From contig CM060964.1 in NCBI GenBank assembly GCA_030765045.1, positions 140,049,368-140,113,367 on the forward strand: DNA of 64,000 nt. Direction: 5' to 3'. Every line of letters starts with the position of its first letter. Positions within the stretch are counted from its first letter, which is position 1. This document shows, piece by piece, positions 10,454-19,613 of the stretch. A program made the translations under genes and the position numbers. A model generated the notes under the pieces. The model was not told the DNA's origin and searched no databases. It was given only the letters and a program-made list of their open reading frames with translations. The DNA is from Tenodera sinensis. Lineage: Eukaryota; Arthropoda; Insecta; Mantodea; Mantidae.

Positions 10454-11128
10454 TTTTTTTTTTTTTAAAGGGGCGACAGAAAGAGAGTTGGAAGGGAGAT
10501 AGAGTTGGCTTATTACGCCGGGATATAGCTTTATTGGGGAGGAGTGTAACGTTGTCACGAGGTCCCGCGTTAGCACCCTCGGTAGTACGGGTATGCTGGC
10601 CGACCGGAGTCAACTTTAATTTGTGGTGGCCGGGTGGCAGCCATGACCAGGCCCTGACTGACACACGCGGGTAGTTCTTCGTGTGGAGGGGAGTTGGTCG
10701 TGAATCGGCGAAGACTGCGATGTGGGTTCCGGTGAACGGCGATGACTGTGGTGGCACTTGTTATTCAAGTGGTCAAAAGAAATCGGTTGGGTCAAGTCCG
10801 GAGGCACTGCAGAGCTTACCTCTGCACCGATAGCTGCACGGGGAGTTGTAGTGGGCGTTGAACCCGTATCTGTTGAAGAGTGCGCGTTCTTCTGTTGTCG
10901 GAATCTTGCGTCCTTCTGGTAGTACGTTTGGCGTTGTGGGTTGTGGCCAGGTTTGGCTATGTTGCGTTGCAGGAGGTGGCGACGTAGTCCTGGGTTGGCG
11001 ATGTTGCACTGCAGGTTGTGACAGGGTAGTTCGGGGTAGACTGTGTTGATCTCGGTCATGTGCTGTTGGTGGTAGAGAGACTTGTGTGCTGGCTTCATGG
11101 GTCGGGGTTGGAGTTCGGTCCTCGATTC

Positions 11129-11130
<2 letters not shown>
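10454..11130 (-). mobile_element. 5'-truncated Gag-only element copy A4
   Basis: Poly(T) 10454-10466 is followed by the 3' UTR of the A family (CGACAGAAAGAGAGTTGG, then the signature at 10559-10583) and a Gag C-terminus. The copy stops at 11130 against the poly(T) of JL1. There is no RT between Gag and tail, as in A1 and A3. Confidence 0.8.
10773..11130 (-). pseudogene. Gag C-terminal remnant of A4
   Basis: About 119 codons align with the C-terminus of the A1/A3 Gag, from the IEDRTPTPTHEASTQVSL block to a TDF near the end. The 14-residue motif found once in A1 and twice in A3 occurs three times here (QHSLPRTT..., QHRQPRTT..., QHSQTWPQ...). It ends a few residues earlier than A1 and A3 (TDFF then stop). 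There is no start codon; the 5' part is missing. Confidence 0.7.
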
Positions 11131-11187
<57 letters not shown>

Positions 11188-11522
11188 GTGGAGGGGAAAA
11201 ACCCGTTACAGGCGGAGGCCGACATGCTGAGGCCAACAGTGTGAGGGTCCCTGCGCCCTGAAGGGGGAGGGTTACTCACTAAAAAAACCCTCCACGTGTT
11301 AGTTCGTACAATGCTAAGGTTTCGTGCATCATCGTGCGTTAGTCGGGTCCCGCATAGCACCCCGGTTAGTACTTGAAAGCTTTAAGCTGGCATGTGTTCA
11401 TGCGAGCGAGTCAATTGTTACTTTTTGGTAATGCCCATGAAACCTGGACATGACCAAGAGAGATAAATGCATTGTTAAATTTGCATTGATATTAGACGCA
11501 GTTACGCTTACTTATGATTAGG

Positions 11523-11920
11523 TTGCACAGGCATAGGCCTGTTAGTCAAGATGTAATTTGTGTGGTGCTTAATTCTAGGGTTGCACAGGTATTTATTTAC
11601 CTGCCAGTCGTTATACTACCTGCTAATGTTAGTGTTAGCATACCTGAGGTTATTCGTGCAATGTTTCAGCTTATATCTAGTGTTTCACAGGTGTTTACCT
11701 GCCAGTCGTTATAATATTTGCTAATGTTAGAGTTAGTGTAACTGAAGTTGATCGTGCAATATTTGAGCTTATATCTAGCGATGCACAGGTGAAACCTGCA
11801 AGTCGTTGTGAGATAAGCTAATGTTAGTGTTGGAGTGAAAAGATATTTTCGTGCAATAATTAGGCTTATGTCCAGTGTTGCACAGGTATGTACCTGCAAG
11901 TCGTTAGAATCAGCTAATGG
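11523..11920. repeat. hairpin-bearing ~97-bp tandem repeats in JL1 3' UTR
   Basis: Repeat starts fall at 11523, 11581, 11683, 11781 and 11878 (spacings 58, 102, 98 and 97 bp), one unit fewer than JL2. Palindromes sit at 11528, 11586 (enlarged loop, CAGGTATTTATTTACCTG), 11688, 11786 and 11883. The stems CAGG(T/C)...(A/G)CCTG are kept in every unit. Confidence 0.85.
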
Positions 11921-12228
11921 TCTGTGATTTTTACGCATGCTTGATATAAATGTTATCGTGCTAGATTTCTTCTTGTCTGCCCTAGGCAGGCATGTCTTGT
12001 ATAAGCGTTTGTCCTGGTCTCGCCGTGTCGTCGGAGTGTCCTACTCCATCATACGGTGGCCCGCTTTCACCGCGCACGTAGGACACTGGTGGGAGGCCCT
12101 AGTTCTCCCGATCCGCCTCGGCATTGCCGAGGGCTTGTAGGGCTCTGTGGCAGGCTGCGGTCTGAAACAGGGAATAAGGAAGGTTTAGTTGTGAGGTGAG
12201 AGGGAACAGTCCTCTGTCAGAGTTTCGT

Positions 12229-14967
12229 TTAGTCGTGTAGTAGGTTGTTCAAGAATTCCTCTACTTCCGTGTTATTTGAAGTTAAATTTCTGTCGAAAAG
12301 CGCTAGCGGTCTAGCGTGTTTGTAAATTTCCATGGTATAGTTACCTAGGTTCGTTACTAAAGGGTTGTGATGTTTATGCAAGTGTTTATACGTATCGTGT
12401 GAGAGCTTTTTAATGAATTGCTCTATCGTGTGCATTTTTAATTCGTCGTGAAGTAAGTCCGCTGGTGCCGTGTAGGGCACTTTTGCTACCATTCGCAGTA
12501 TTTCATTTTGTAGCCTTTGTAGGCGCATAATATGTGTTTTTGCGGCATATCCCCAAACCGGAGCAGCGTAAGTGAGTATAGGGCGGATAAGCGTCTTATA
12601 TAATGTTAGTCCCATTTTGTGTTTTAGATGCGAGTTCATGTTTATAAGGGGATATAGTTTGCCTAATTGGGCGTTCGCTTTTCCCCTTATTTGGAATATA
12701 TGCTGCTTCCATGTGAGTCCCTGGTCCATTTTAAGCCCTAACCAGGTGACTGTGTTTTTCCACTCAATGTTCTCTCCAAATATGGTGAGTGGTGGAAGCT
12801 GGTGTTTTCCTAGTCTATGGTTGACTCTTTTGGTAAATATGATGGCCTGCGTTTTCTTGGCATTCACCTTAATTCTCCATTTGGTGAACCAATCCTGTAG
12901 CTCGTTAAGGGCGTTTTGTAGCCTCCTGTGTATGAACTCGACTTTCCCCGATTGCGCTACGATTGCCGTGTCATCTGCATAGATGAATAAGTTCGTGTTG
13001 GGTGTTTTCGGGATATCGTTCATTGTTATATTAAAGATAATCGGCCCCAATATACTTCCTTGTGGGACTCCCGCTTTTATAGGGCGGGGTGAAGAGAGGT
13101 GGTTGTTAACTTTGGACTGGAATGTCCGATTATGTAGATAGTTTGCGATGAGTTTAATTAGAGAGTCGTGTATATTTAGTGTTTTGAGCTTCTTGAGCAG
13201 GCCCGCGTGCCAAACTCTGTCGAACGCGCGTTCTACATCAAGTAGCAGTGCGCCTGTCGATTTTCGGAAGTTGAACCCATGCGTGATGTGTTCAGTGGCT
13301 CTCAGTAGTTGGAGGGTTGTGTAATGGCGAGCGCGGAATCCGAATTGTTCATTTATAGTTATGTTTTGTTTGATTAGTTGTGCATTTAGGCGTTTTAGTA
13401 TTACTTTTTCGAGTAGTTTTCCCAGTATGCTTAGTAGACTAATTGGTCTGTAGCTCTGTGGGTTCGAGAGGTCTTTGCCCTTCTTGGGAAAGTGTACGAC
13501 TATAGCTGACTTCCATCTGTCAGGGTAGTACCCTTTCTCTAGCACATAATTGAAGATTTTGGATAGTAGTTTGATGGCATCTTCGGGTAGGTTGGCTAAG
13601 GCTACCGCCGGGATGCTGTCTGGCCCAGGGGCCTTTCGTTTCGGTAAATGTTTAATGAGCCATTTGATTTCGCTGGGACATGTTTTTCTTATTTTATTCT
13701 GAGTTATTTGGTCTTTATATTCGCGCGTTTCTTCTTCGGTTTCGGCGGTGAATTGTGGGCAAGAGGGGGTGGTGTTTGGGGTTAATGTTTCTTGCAGAGC
13801 GTCCGCGAGTGCATTTGCTTTTTCTTTGTCGGTGGTCGCTATGTTTTGATTTGTATGGAGTGGAGGGATTTGCACTTTATCGCGTGTTAGGCAGCGAGCT
13901 ACTTTCCACACTGAGTCTCGTTCATAATCGAGATTCTCCAGTGTGTTCTGCCATTGCCTCGAGACGTGATTTGCGATCCTTTCGCTTACTATGCTATTTA
14001 GGTGTTTAACGTACTCGAGGTGTGTTAAGTGCCGCGTTTTTTGCCATTTGCGTCTGGCTCTGTTCCTTTCGGCTGTTAGAGAGGTTATGTCTTGTGGGAG
14101 TTTAGATTGATGTTGCCTAGGCCGGCTCATAGGCACTGAGGCAGCTGTGGCTATTTTTATGGCCTTTTCCAATTGGATGACCGCTTCGTTGGTGCTTTCG
14201 TTAGTGTTTAATGGGACAGTGGGCAAGTTTTTGCTTACAGTGTCTGCAAATTTGTCCCAGTTCGCTCTGTTATAGTTTGGGCGTATAATTGGCGGGATTA
14301 GAGCTGCATTGCCCTCTAGTGTAATTATGAGGGGCAGATGGTCGGATGACAGCTCATTCATAACTTTGAGTTGTGTTCTGCGTGTTATGTTTTTGGACAG
14401 GGCTAGATCTAGCACGTCAGATCTGTGTGTCCTGCAATATGGAACGTAAGTATGTTCCTCTGGAGTATGGATTAAGAGGTCCGAGTTGTTTTCGAGGTGT
14501 AATAAAGCTCGTCCCTCTTTATTTGTCTCGTTGCATCCCCAAATTTGGTGTTTCGCATTGAGATCACCGGCAATTAGGGCCCTATTGTGCTGCTGCGTTA
14601 AGTCCGTTATATCGGATGTTATTAAAGTACCAGGGGGGGCATAGGCCGCCGTTATGAGCACTTTGTTGTTGTCGAGTGTAATTAGTACGCTGGTGGTTTC
14701 CAAGTTTTGGAGTTGCGCAGGGGGGGCCAGGTCGTGTTGTATATCGTGTTTAATAATGACCGCGGTGCCACCCCCGCGCCCGTCTCTGTCTGTTCGGTGT
14801 GTCGTGTATCCGGGGATGTTGAATCTATGGTTGTCTTTGAGGAGAGTTTCTGTGATAAGGGCTATATGAATATTGTTACGGGAGAGGAATTCCTTGAACT
14901 CTGTCTTTTTGCGTCTAAGTCCCCTAGCGTTCCATGTCATGATGTTTAAATAGTTTTTATAGGCCAT
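12229..14967 (-). CDS. ORF2: APE endonuclease-reverse transcriptase (JL1)
   Basis: This is an intact 912-residue polyprotein that nicks target DNA and reverse-transcribes element RNA by target-primed reverse transcription. The endonuclease (residues ~6-215) shows N13 in TWNARGL, E40 in LITE, GRGGGTAV at 64-71, GDLNAKH at 134-140, SDVLDLAL at 183-190 and the catalytic SDH at 208-210. The RT (~440-715) shows RKAPGPDSIP, YRPISLL, LDVERAFDRVWH with catalytic D577, AGVPQGSILGP at 632-642 and YADD at 663-666. The C-terminus carries WGYAAKTH and no RNase H domain. The start is an ATG eight bases after the ORF1 stop. Length matches Jockey-type ORF2. No inactivating change is visible. Confidence 0.92.
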   Translation of the reverse strand: MAYKNYLNIMTWNARGLRRKKTEFKEFLSRNNIHIALITETLLKDNHRFNIPGYTTHRTDRDGRGGGTAVIIKHDIQHDLAPPAQLQNLETTSVLITLDNNKVLITAAYAPPGTLITSDITDLTQQHNRALIAGDLNAKHQIWGCNETNKEGRALLHLENNSDLLIHTPEEHTYVPYCRTHRSDVLDLALSKNITRRTQLKVMNELSSDHLPLIITLEGNAALIPPIIRPNYNRANWDKFADTVSKNLPTVPLNTNESTNEAVIQLEKAIKIATAASVPMSRPRQHQSKLPQDITSLTAERNRARRKWQKTRHLTHLEYVKHLNSIVSERIANHVSRQWQNTLENLDYERDSVWKVARCLTRDKVQIPPLHTNQNIATTDKEKANALADALQETLTPNTTPSCPQFTAETEEETREYKDQITQNKIRKTCPSEIKWLIKHLPKRKAPGPDSIPAVALANLPEDAIKLLSKIFNYVLEKGYYPDRWKSAIVVHFPKKGKDLSNPQSYRPISLLSILGKLLEKVILKRLNAQLIKQNITINEQFGFRARHYTTLQLLRATEHITHGFNFRKSTGALLLDVERAFDRVWHAGLLKKLKTLNIHDSLIKLIANYLHNRTFQSKVNNHLSSPRPIKAGVPQGSILGPIIFNITMNDIPKTPNTNLFIYADDTAIVAQSGKVEFIHRRLQNALNELQDWFTKWRIKVNAKKTQAIIFTKRVNHRLGKHQLPPLTIFGENIEWKNTVTWLGLKMDQGLTWKQHIFQIRGKANAQLGKLYPLINMNSHLKHKMGLTLYKTLIRPILTYAAPVWGYAAKTHIMRLQRLQNEILRMVAKVPYTAPADLLHDELKMHTIEQFIKKLSHDTYKHLHKHHNPLVTNLGNYTMEIYKHARPLALFDRNLTSNNTEVEEFLNNLLHD

Positions 14968-14975
14968 CTTGATAC

Positions 14976-16556
14976 TTAGATGAATCCAGGTGTCACCAGC
15001 AGCTGGAAGAAGTCTCTATACGACGCTAGTATGGAGCGGACCTCCGACAATTCCGCTTCCATCAGCAACCCGAGGATGTGCCCTGCTGTCTCCCTCAGGT
15101 CGCCGTCTTCCATGCCGGTGCTAAGTACACGCCGGTACAGTTGCCTCTGGTGGTGTAGTCGTGGGTCTCGGGTCTCTCGGGGTCGTCTCTGTTGATCTGG
15201 CCGGTCCCTCCGTGCCATGCGCGGCACTCCACGGGGCTGGCGGGGCGTCCTGGAACATGACGGTTCCTCAGCGACCGTAGCTTGTGCCACAACCTCAGCC
15301 ACACTTGGCACTGGTGGAGCCCGCTCGGGCAATACACCCCGCGCCCGGCTTCCAGCTCCCACGGCCGCGTGTCTACCAGTCCCCTGGAGGGTACGTGCCG
15401 CCGCCACATGGCGCTGGTATTCGGGGCAAGCCCGGTACCTGGCCCCGTGGCCCTGGCGCAGGCATAGCGCGCACGTTCTCAGGGGGGGCGGAACATCGCA
15501 GCCACGAGAATCGTGGTCACCGGTGCACTTGGAGCACACCCTAACCGCGGCCGAGCACCTCGCCTCTGTGTGCCTGAGCTGTTGGCACTTGCTACACTGG
15601 ACCGGTATGACCGGTCGCCTGTACATCTCCACCTTCACTCGAAAGTGGAGTATACATTCGACCTGCCTTAGTCGGTCCAGGTCGTCCGCCGTCGCCAGGT
15701 CCACCAGATTGAACGGGAGAGGTGTTCTGGCCTGGTCGTAACGCCTAAGTTTCGTTACACGCAGCACTGAAAAGTGCGCGGCACGCAACTCAGCCTTAAT
15801 GGCCTCCTCCGCCCCATCATAGTAGACGTGCTTTATCACGGCACGGAAGGATTGCTGCTCGTCCTGCTGCCTCGTGAGCTGAATGTTGAGTCCCTTCTGC
15901 CGCAGAAAGGCACACATGTGTGCATAGTCCACGGGGGACGACATGCGCACCAGGAAGTCCCGCGACAGCGGGGCCCTGGTCACTGTGTAGCCTTCATTGG
16001 CATATTGGGAGTCAAACTCTTGCAGGGTCTGAAACAGCGTGACGTGGTGTTTAGACACGTAGATTGGCGCTTGCATCCCGGGTGCTTGGAGGGGGGCAGT
16101 AGGGGCAGGAACCGCAACCGGGTCTGGTCTGGAGGAGGGGCCGGCTACGGGGCTTACGGAAGGGGCCAAGGGAGCAGGTTGCTGGTTTGACTGAGGTGGT
16201 GGTGTGGAGTGGTTAGAGCCAGGAGGGGAGACGAGAGGAGGCGGGGTAGGGGGCAGAGAGGGGACTGATACGGCGGAAGAGGAGCGGGATCTAGGGAGGG
16301 GGGTATTCAGGGCAGACGGATTCGGTGTGGGAGTCCGGCCGAGCTCAGGCGTCGCGGCTGGGCCGTTTACCGCCTGGGCTGCGGCTGGGGGGATCACGGA
16401 CGGTGTCACTGGGTGGGAAGTAGGGATGGGGTTAGGTGGGGGAGATTCAGGGGCTGAGGGGCCACCAACGTCCAATTGTCGCTTAGTGACCCTTCCACGG
16501 GTCGTGCGCATCTCACCAGGAGATCGCTTCACTGAGGACTTCTTGGACTTGGTCAT
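14976..16556 (-). CDS. ORF1: Gag-like nucleic-acid-binding protein (JL1)
   Basis: This is an intact 526-residue frame starting at ATG 16556. Residues 1-30 are basic and ~31-160 are Pro/Ser-rich and probably disordered. Residues ~165-315 form the RRM-like/PRE_C2HC domain typical of Jockey ORF1. Three complete zinc knuckles follow: C321-C324-H329-C334, C341-C344-H348-C353 and C362-C365-H370-C377. The basic tail after ~385 is Arg-rich. The product would package element RNA with the ORF2 protein. The stop lies eight bases before the ORF2 ATG, compatible with reinitiation. Strong divergence from the JR ORF1 contrasts with similar 5' leaders. Confidence 0.9.
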   Translation of the reverse strand: MTKSKKSSVKRSPGEMRTTRGRVTKRQLDVGGPSAPESPPPNPIPTSHPVTPSVIPPAAAQAVNGPAATPELGRTPTPNPSALNTPLPRSRSSSAVSVPSLPPTPPPLVSPPGSNHSTPPPQSNQQPAPLAPSVSPVAGPSSRPDPVAVPAPTAPLQAPGMQAPIYVSKHHVTLFQTLQEFDSQYANEGYTVTRAPLSRDFLVRMSSPVDYAHMCAFLRQKGLNIQLTRQQDEQQSFRAVIKHVYYDGAEEAIKAELRAAHFSVLRVTKLRRYDQARTPLPFNLVDLATADDLDRLRQVECILHFRVKVEMYRRPVIPVQCSKCQQLRHTEARCSAAVRVCSKCTGDHDSRGCDVPPPLRTCALCLRQGHGARYRACPEYQRHVAAARTLQGTGRHAAVGAGSRARGVLPERAPPVPSVAEVVAQATVAEEPSCSRTPRQPRGVPRMARRDRPDQQRRPRETRDPRLHHQRQLYRRVLSTGMEDGDLRETAGHILGLLMEAELSEVRSILASYRDFFQLLVTPGFI

Positions 16557-16639
16557 ACTGGGATGGAGAGATGGAAGTTATAGAGTGGAGAACAGTAAAT
16601 AAATAAACTATATGCCCTAACAATCCCTAACTTGACCTC

Positions 16640-17070
16640 GGAAGAGTTTCGGAAAAGAAGAAGAAGTAAAAGCCTAGAGGGGACCTAACGGGGAGCTTAA
16701 AAACTAAATAGTAAAGAGGAAAATAGTTGAGTAGAAGAGAAAGAGCAGTTAGTGGGCGCTAAAAAGCCCGAAGTACAGAGGTCCTGCCCTAAGGCGCCTA
16801 GATTCCAGTCAGGTGACTGTTGGCTACAGACTTGTACTTCTACCCAGCTAAGCTGTTGGTGTGCCTGCACAGGCGGCTTCTAGCTGGCGGGAACTGATGC
16901 TGCAATCGCCGGGCGTCTGGGAGCGTGAGTGGTGGCCTGCGCACTACGCTTGCTGAACTGGAAGATATCTCGGAATCCCTTCTTCACGCTTTTAAGCAAG
17001 CTTGGAGGGCTCTTCAAAGCAGCTGCAGACGATCTCGAAGTTCCCGATGCCCGCCGCCTTCCTCGATTCG
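16640..17070 (-). promoter_or_regulatory. 5' leader of JL1, left arm of an imperfect inverted repeat
   Basis: Reverse-complemented, this stretch aligns with the JR leader 17180-17610. Shared blocks include GAACTTCGAGATCGTCTGCA, AGAGCCCTCCAAGCTT, a GTAGCCAACAGT/ACAGCCAACAGT pair, GCTTTTTAGC and TAGTTTTTAAGCTCCCCG. Jockey-type elements carry internal promoters in their leaders, so this probably contains the promoter; no core element could be fixed by eye. Confidence 0.6.
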
Positions 17071-17085
17071 GTGAAGTTCAGTATA

Positions 17086-17164
17086 TGTACTGTCCGCTAG
17101 CACGTACCGACTAGAAAACACCCAGTCTAATATGGAGGTGGTTCACCACTCCGTTCCCCCGTTG
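17086..17164. other. head-to-head junction between JL1 and JR
   Basis: About 80 bp separate the estimated 5' ends of the two opposed elements. No gene, telomeric repeat or clear target-site duplication is visible. Both boundaries are uncertain by tens of bases because they rest only on where the two leaders stop aligning. Confidence 0.4.
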
Positions 17165-17179
17165 GACTCATCGAGCCAG

Positions 17180-17610
17180 AGGGGGAGAGGAGCGAGGAGA
17201 GAACTTCGAGATCGTCTGCAGCTGCTTTGAAGAGCCCTCCAAGCTTTGGTAAAGCGAGAAGCATGAATCCGAGCGAACTTCAGAGAACGCAGTGCGCAGA
17301 CCGCCACTCGCGCTCTAAGTCGCCCGGGGATCACCGCTGCAACTCCCGCTTGCCGGCAGCTTCAACGACGCTACAAGACAGGGAACTATAAACAGGCAGG
17401 ATAGACGAGGGATAGCACGACCACAGCCAACAGTCTCTGACTGGTACCAAGGCACCTTAACCGGTTCAGGTCCTCTGCTAGCCACGCTTTTTAGCACTCG
17501 CTAGCTGCCTCTTTCTCTCCATCTATCGCTATTTTCCTCTTTTTCTATTAGTTTTTAAGCTCCCCGGTTAGGCCCCCCTCTAGACCTTTACTCTCTTCTC
17601 TCTTCCTCTT
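17180..17610 (+). promoter_or_regulatory. 5' leader of JR, right arm of the inverted repeat
   Basis: This is homologous in inverted orientation to 16640-17070. It lies upstream of the ORF1 ATG at 17796 and presumably holds the internal promoter. The similarity is imperfect, with substitutions and indels throughout, so the pair is not a recent local duplication. Confidence 0.55.
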
Positions 17611-17795
17611 CCTAGGTAAATCTTAAGCTAACTGCCCTTAAGGCACTTCACAAGAGCTAGACCAAGTTGTAACCTACCTGCTATCTGTCTTTTTAAAAAC
17701 CGAAGCAGGCCAAATAAATAAGACCGTCCCTCATTTAAACACTTAACTAAACTCTCACTTCACACTCATTCAGGGAACCCCAGGTAATCGGAGAC

Positions 17796-19613
17796 ATGGG
17801 TAAAGTGGGCAAAACTCTCACTCTCTCTCCCTCGTCTCTCTCCAAACCAAATAAGCCGATCAGAGCCACCACACTTATCACCACCAAAACAAAAACACTG
17901 AAACACACCACCCCAACAACACCAAAAAGACCACACACACGCTCACATAAAAAGACTACACCACCACCACCACCACAAACAAGCACACCAACCACATCAG
18001 ATACAAACATGCCAACACTAAACACAAACACTGACAACACAAGCACACCTAGCACAAGCACACAAAACACAGACACACCAAAACAAACCACAAACACAAA
18101 CACACCAAACACGCCCAGTACACCAAGCACACTGAACATCTCAAGCACATCAAATACACCAATCACAGACACGCCAAAAACAAACACACCTAACACTGAC
18201 ACAGGAGACAAGCCACAACAAACACTGGAAGCTGACACAAACACAAACAACACAAAAACACCCACACATACACCAGACTCTGAAATCGTGCTTCCTACAC
18301 CACCCCCTCCAGTACAATCACCCATCCAGGACACCTACGCTGACGTCATCACAAGGCCACCCACCCCCAAAACAAACAGCTACACGGAGTATAGGGCCAA
18401 TCTCGCGCCTTTGTATCTCCACAAAAGCCAGGCAAATCACATACACACAATCACCAACAAATTTGACACAAAATACAAACCTACACACAAGTACACAATA
18501 CACCGCGCAAATCGCTCCGGTGACTTAGCTCTAAAAATGTTCAGCCTGTGTGACTACCATAATATGGTGGAACACCTCAGGAATGAGGGCGCACAATGTT
18601 ATCTCCTCCAACACCCAGAAGCTAGAACAGTTAGGTTTGTCATAAAAGGTCTGCGCGCCCCGTTCACCGGAGAACACATAAAATCAGTACTGGCACAACA
18701 GAATTTTGAGGCCATTAGGGCAGTGCAAATGCACTCACTAGGCAGGAAATAACACCCCCTCCCAATGTTCCTAGTGGAAATGGAGGACACCCAGGAGAAT
18801 AGGAAGATACTCGGCCTCAAATACTTGGCCCACTTTAGAGTCAGAGTAGAAGAGTACCACTCTGCTCCAGAGCCCAAGCAGTGCCGACGCTGCCAGCAGC
18901 TATGGCACTACTACAGAGAATTTCAGGCCCCCACACAAGTTTGCGCCAAATGTACAGGCCCCCACCCATCCTACACCTGCAAAGTGCCCACAGAGGAACG
19001 CCTGTGCGCCCTCTGTGGCCAGAGAGGTCATGGAGCAACTTGGCGCGGTTGCCCCAAATACCTCTCTGCACTGGAACGCGCAAGGCCCAGGGCACAGCCA
19101 GGGAACCCCAAACCCAGGAATGAACAGACAAAATTACCCCAGGCTGGCCCGTCATCAGCAGAAGGGCAATGGTTTACTCAGGACCGCAGAGGCAGAACCC
19201 GCCCAGCCCCCGCCCCTTCTGCAGCAGTGACCAAGCAGGTCGCTCCTGCCCAAGTCACGGCACCCACAAAGCGACACTCCCCAACACAACACAAACACAA
19301 CACACAACAAACCACAACGACACACAAAACCGCTCCCACACAAACAACCACACACCAGGCAACACACACAAAGGGACCAAGCTTTTTGGTCCCAAAGTCG
19401 CAAACCCCTCGCGATGCATTTGAAAATGGCCTTGCACTAGCCGACTTCCTCGTAAAGTTGGGCTACCCAAAACTGGAATTAGGCTGGAACTCGTTCCTCC
19501 AGCACGCAAAGTGGCTCCTGGAGCAAATAAACACCAACAGCGACCCACTTTTCCTCTTTGACCATGTCACGCATTTCCTGGGAATTCTCGCACAGTTCAC
19601 TTGTTATGAGTAA
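17796..19613 (+). pseudogene. ORF1 Gag-like protein of JR with one in-frame stop
   Basis: The frame starts at ATG 17796 and is open except for TAA at 18750-18752, after which the same frame continues to the stop at 19611-19613 (about 605 residues in all). The N-terminal ~160 residues are extremely Thr/Asn/Pro-rich, encoded by an A/C-only low-complexity tract (about 17880-18270) absent from JL1. The RRM-like/PRE_C2HC region spans the stop. Knuckle region: CRRCQQLWHYYREF, where JL1 has a final Cys, so the fourth ligand is Phe. CAKCTGPHPSYTC and CALCGQRGHGATWRGC look complete. The protein would be truncated before its zinc knuckles. Confidence 0.85.
17880..18270 (+). repeat. A/C-rich low-complexity tract inside JR ORF1
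   Basis: The plus strand is almost pure A and C with ACACAAACAC-like wording, giving a Thr/Asn/Pro-rich translation. It looks like slippage expansion of a simple sequence within the disordered N-terminus of the Gag-like protein. Confidence 0.75.

Larger units (their letters stand above)
11131..17085 (-). mobile_element. full-length Jockey-like non-LTR retrotransposon JL1
   Basis: The element reads right to left: 5' UTR (about 17085-16557), ORF1 (16556-14976), ORF2 (14967-12229), a ~1044-bp 3' UTR (12228-11185) with hairpin repeats, and a pure 54-nt poly(A) seen as T at 11131-11184. Both reading frames are intact. Gag-like ORF1 with three knuckles, an ORF2 with N-terminal APE endonuclease and RT and no visible RNase H, plus a poly(A) tail, fit the Jockey group. 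The 5' boundary is estimated from homology with the JR leader. This is the best candidate in the window for a recently active, possibly competent element. Confidence 0.85.

Noticed and set aside
16615..16636. Telomeric TTAGG/CCTAA repeats near the head-to-head region
   Set aside because: Only two isolated CCTAAC words occur, inside the JL1 leader. No array of the insect telomere motif is present anywhere in the window.
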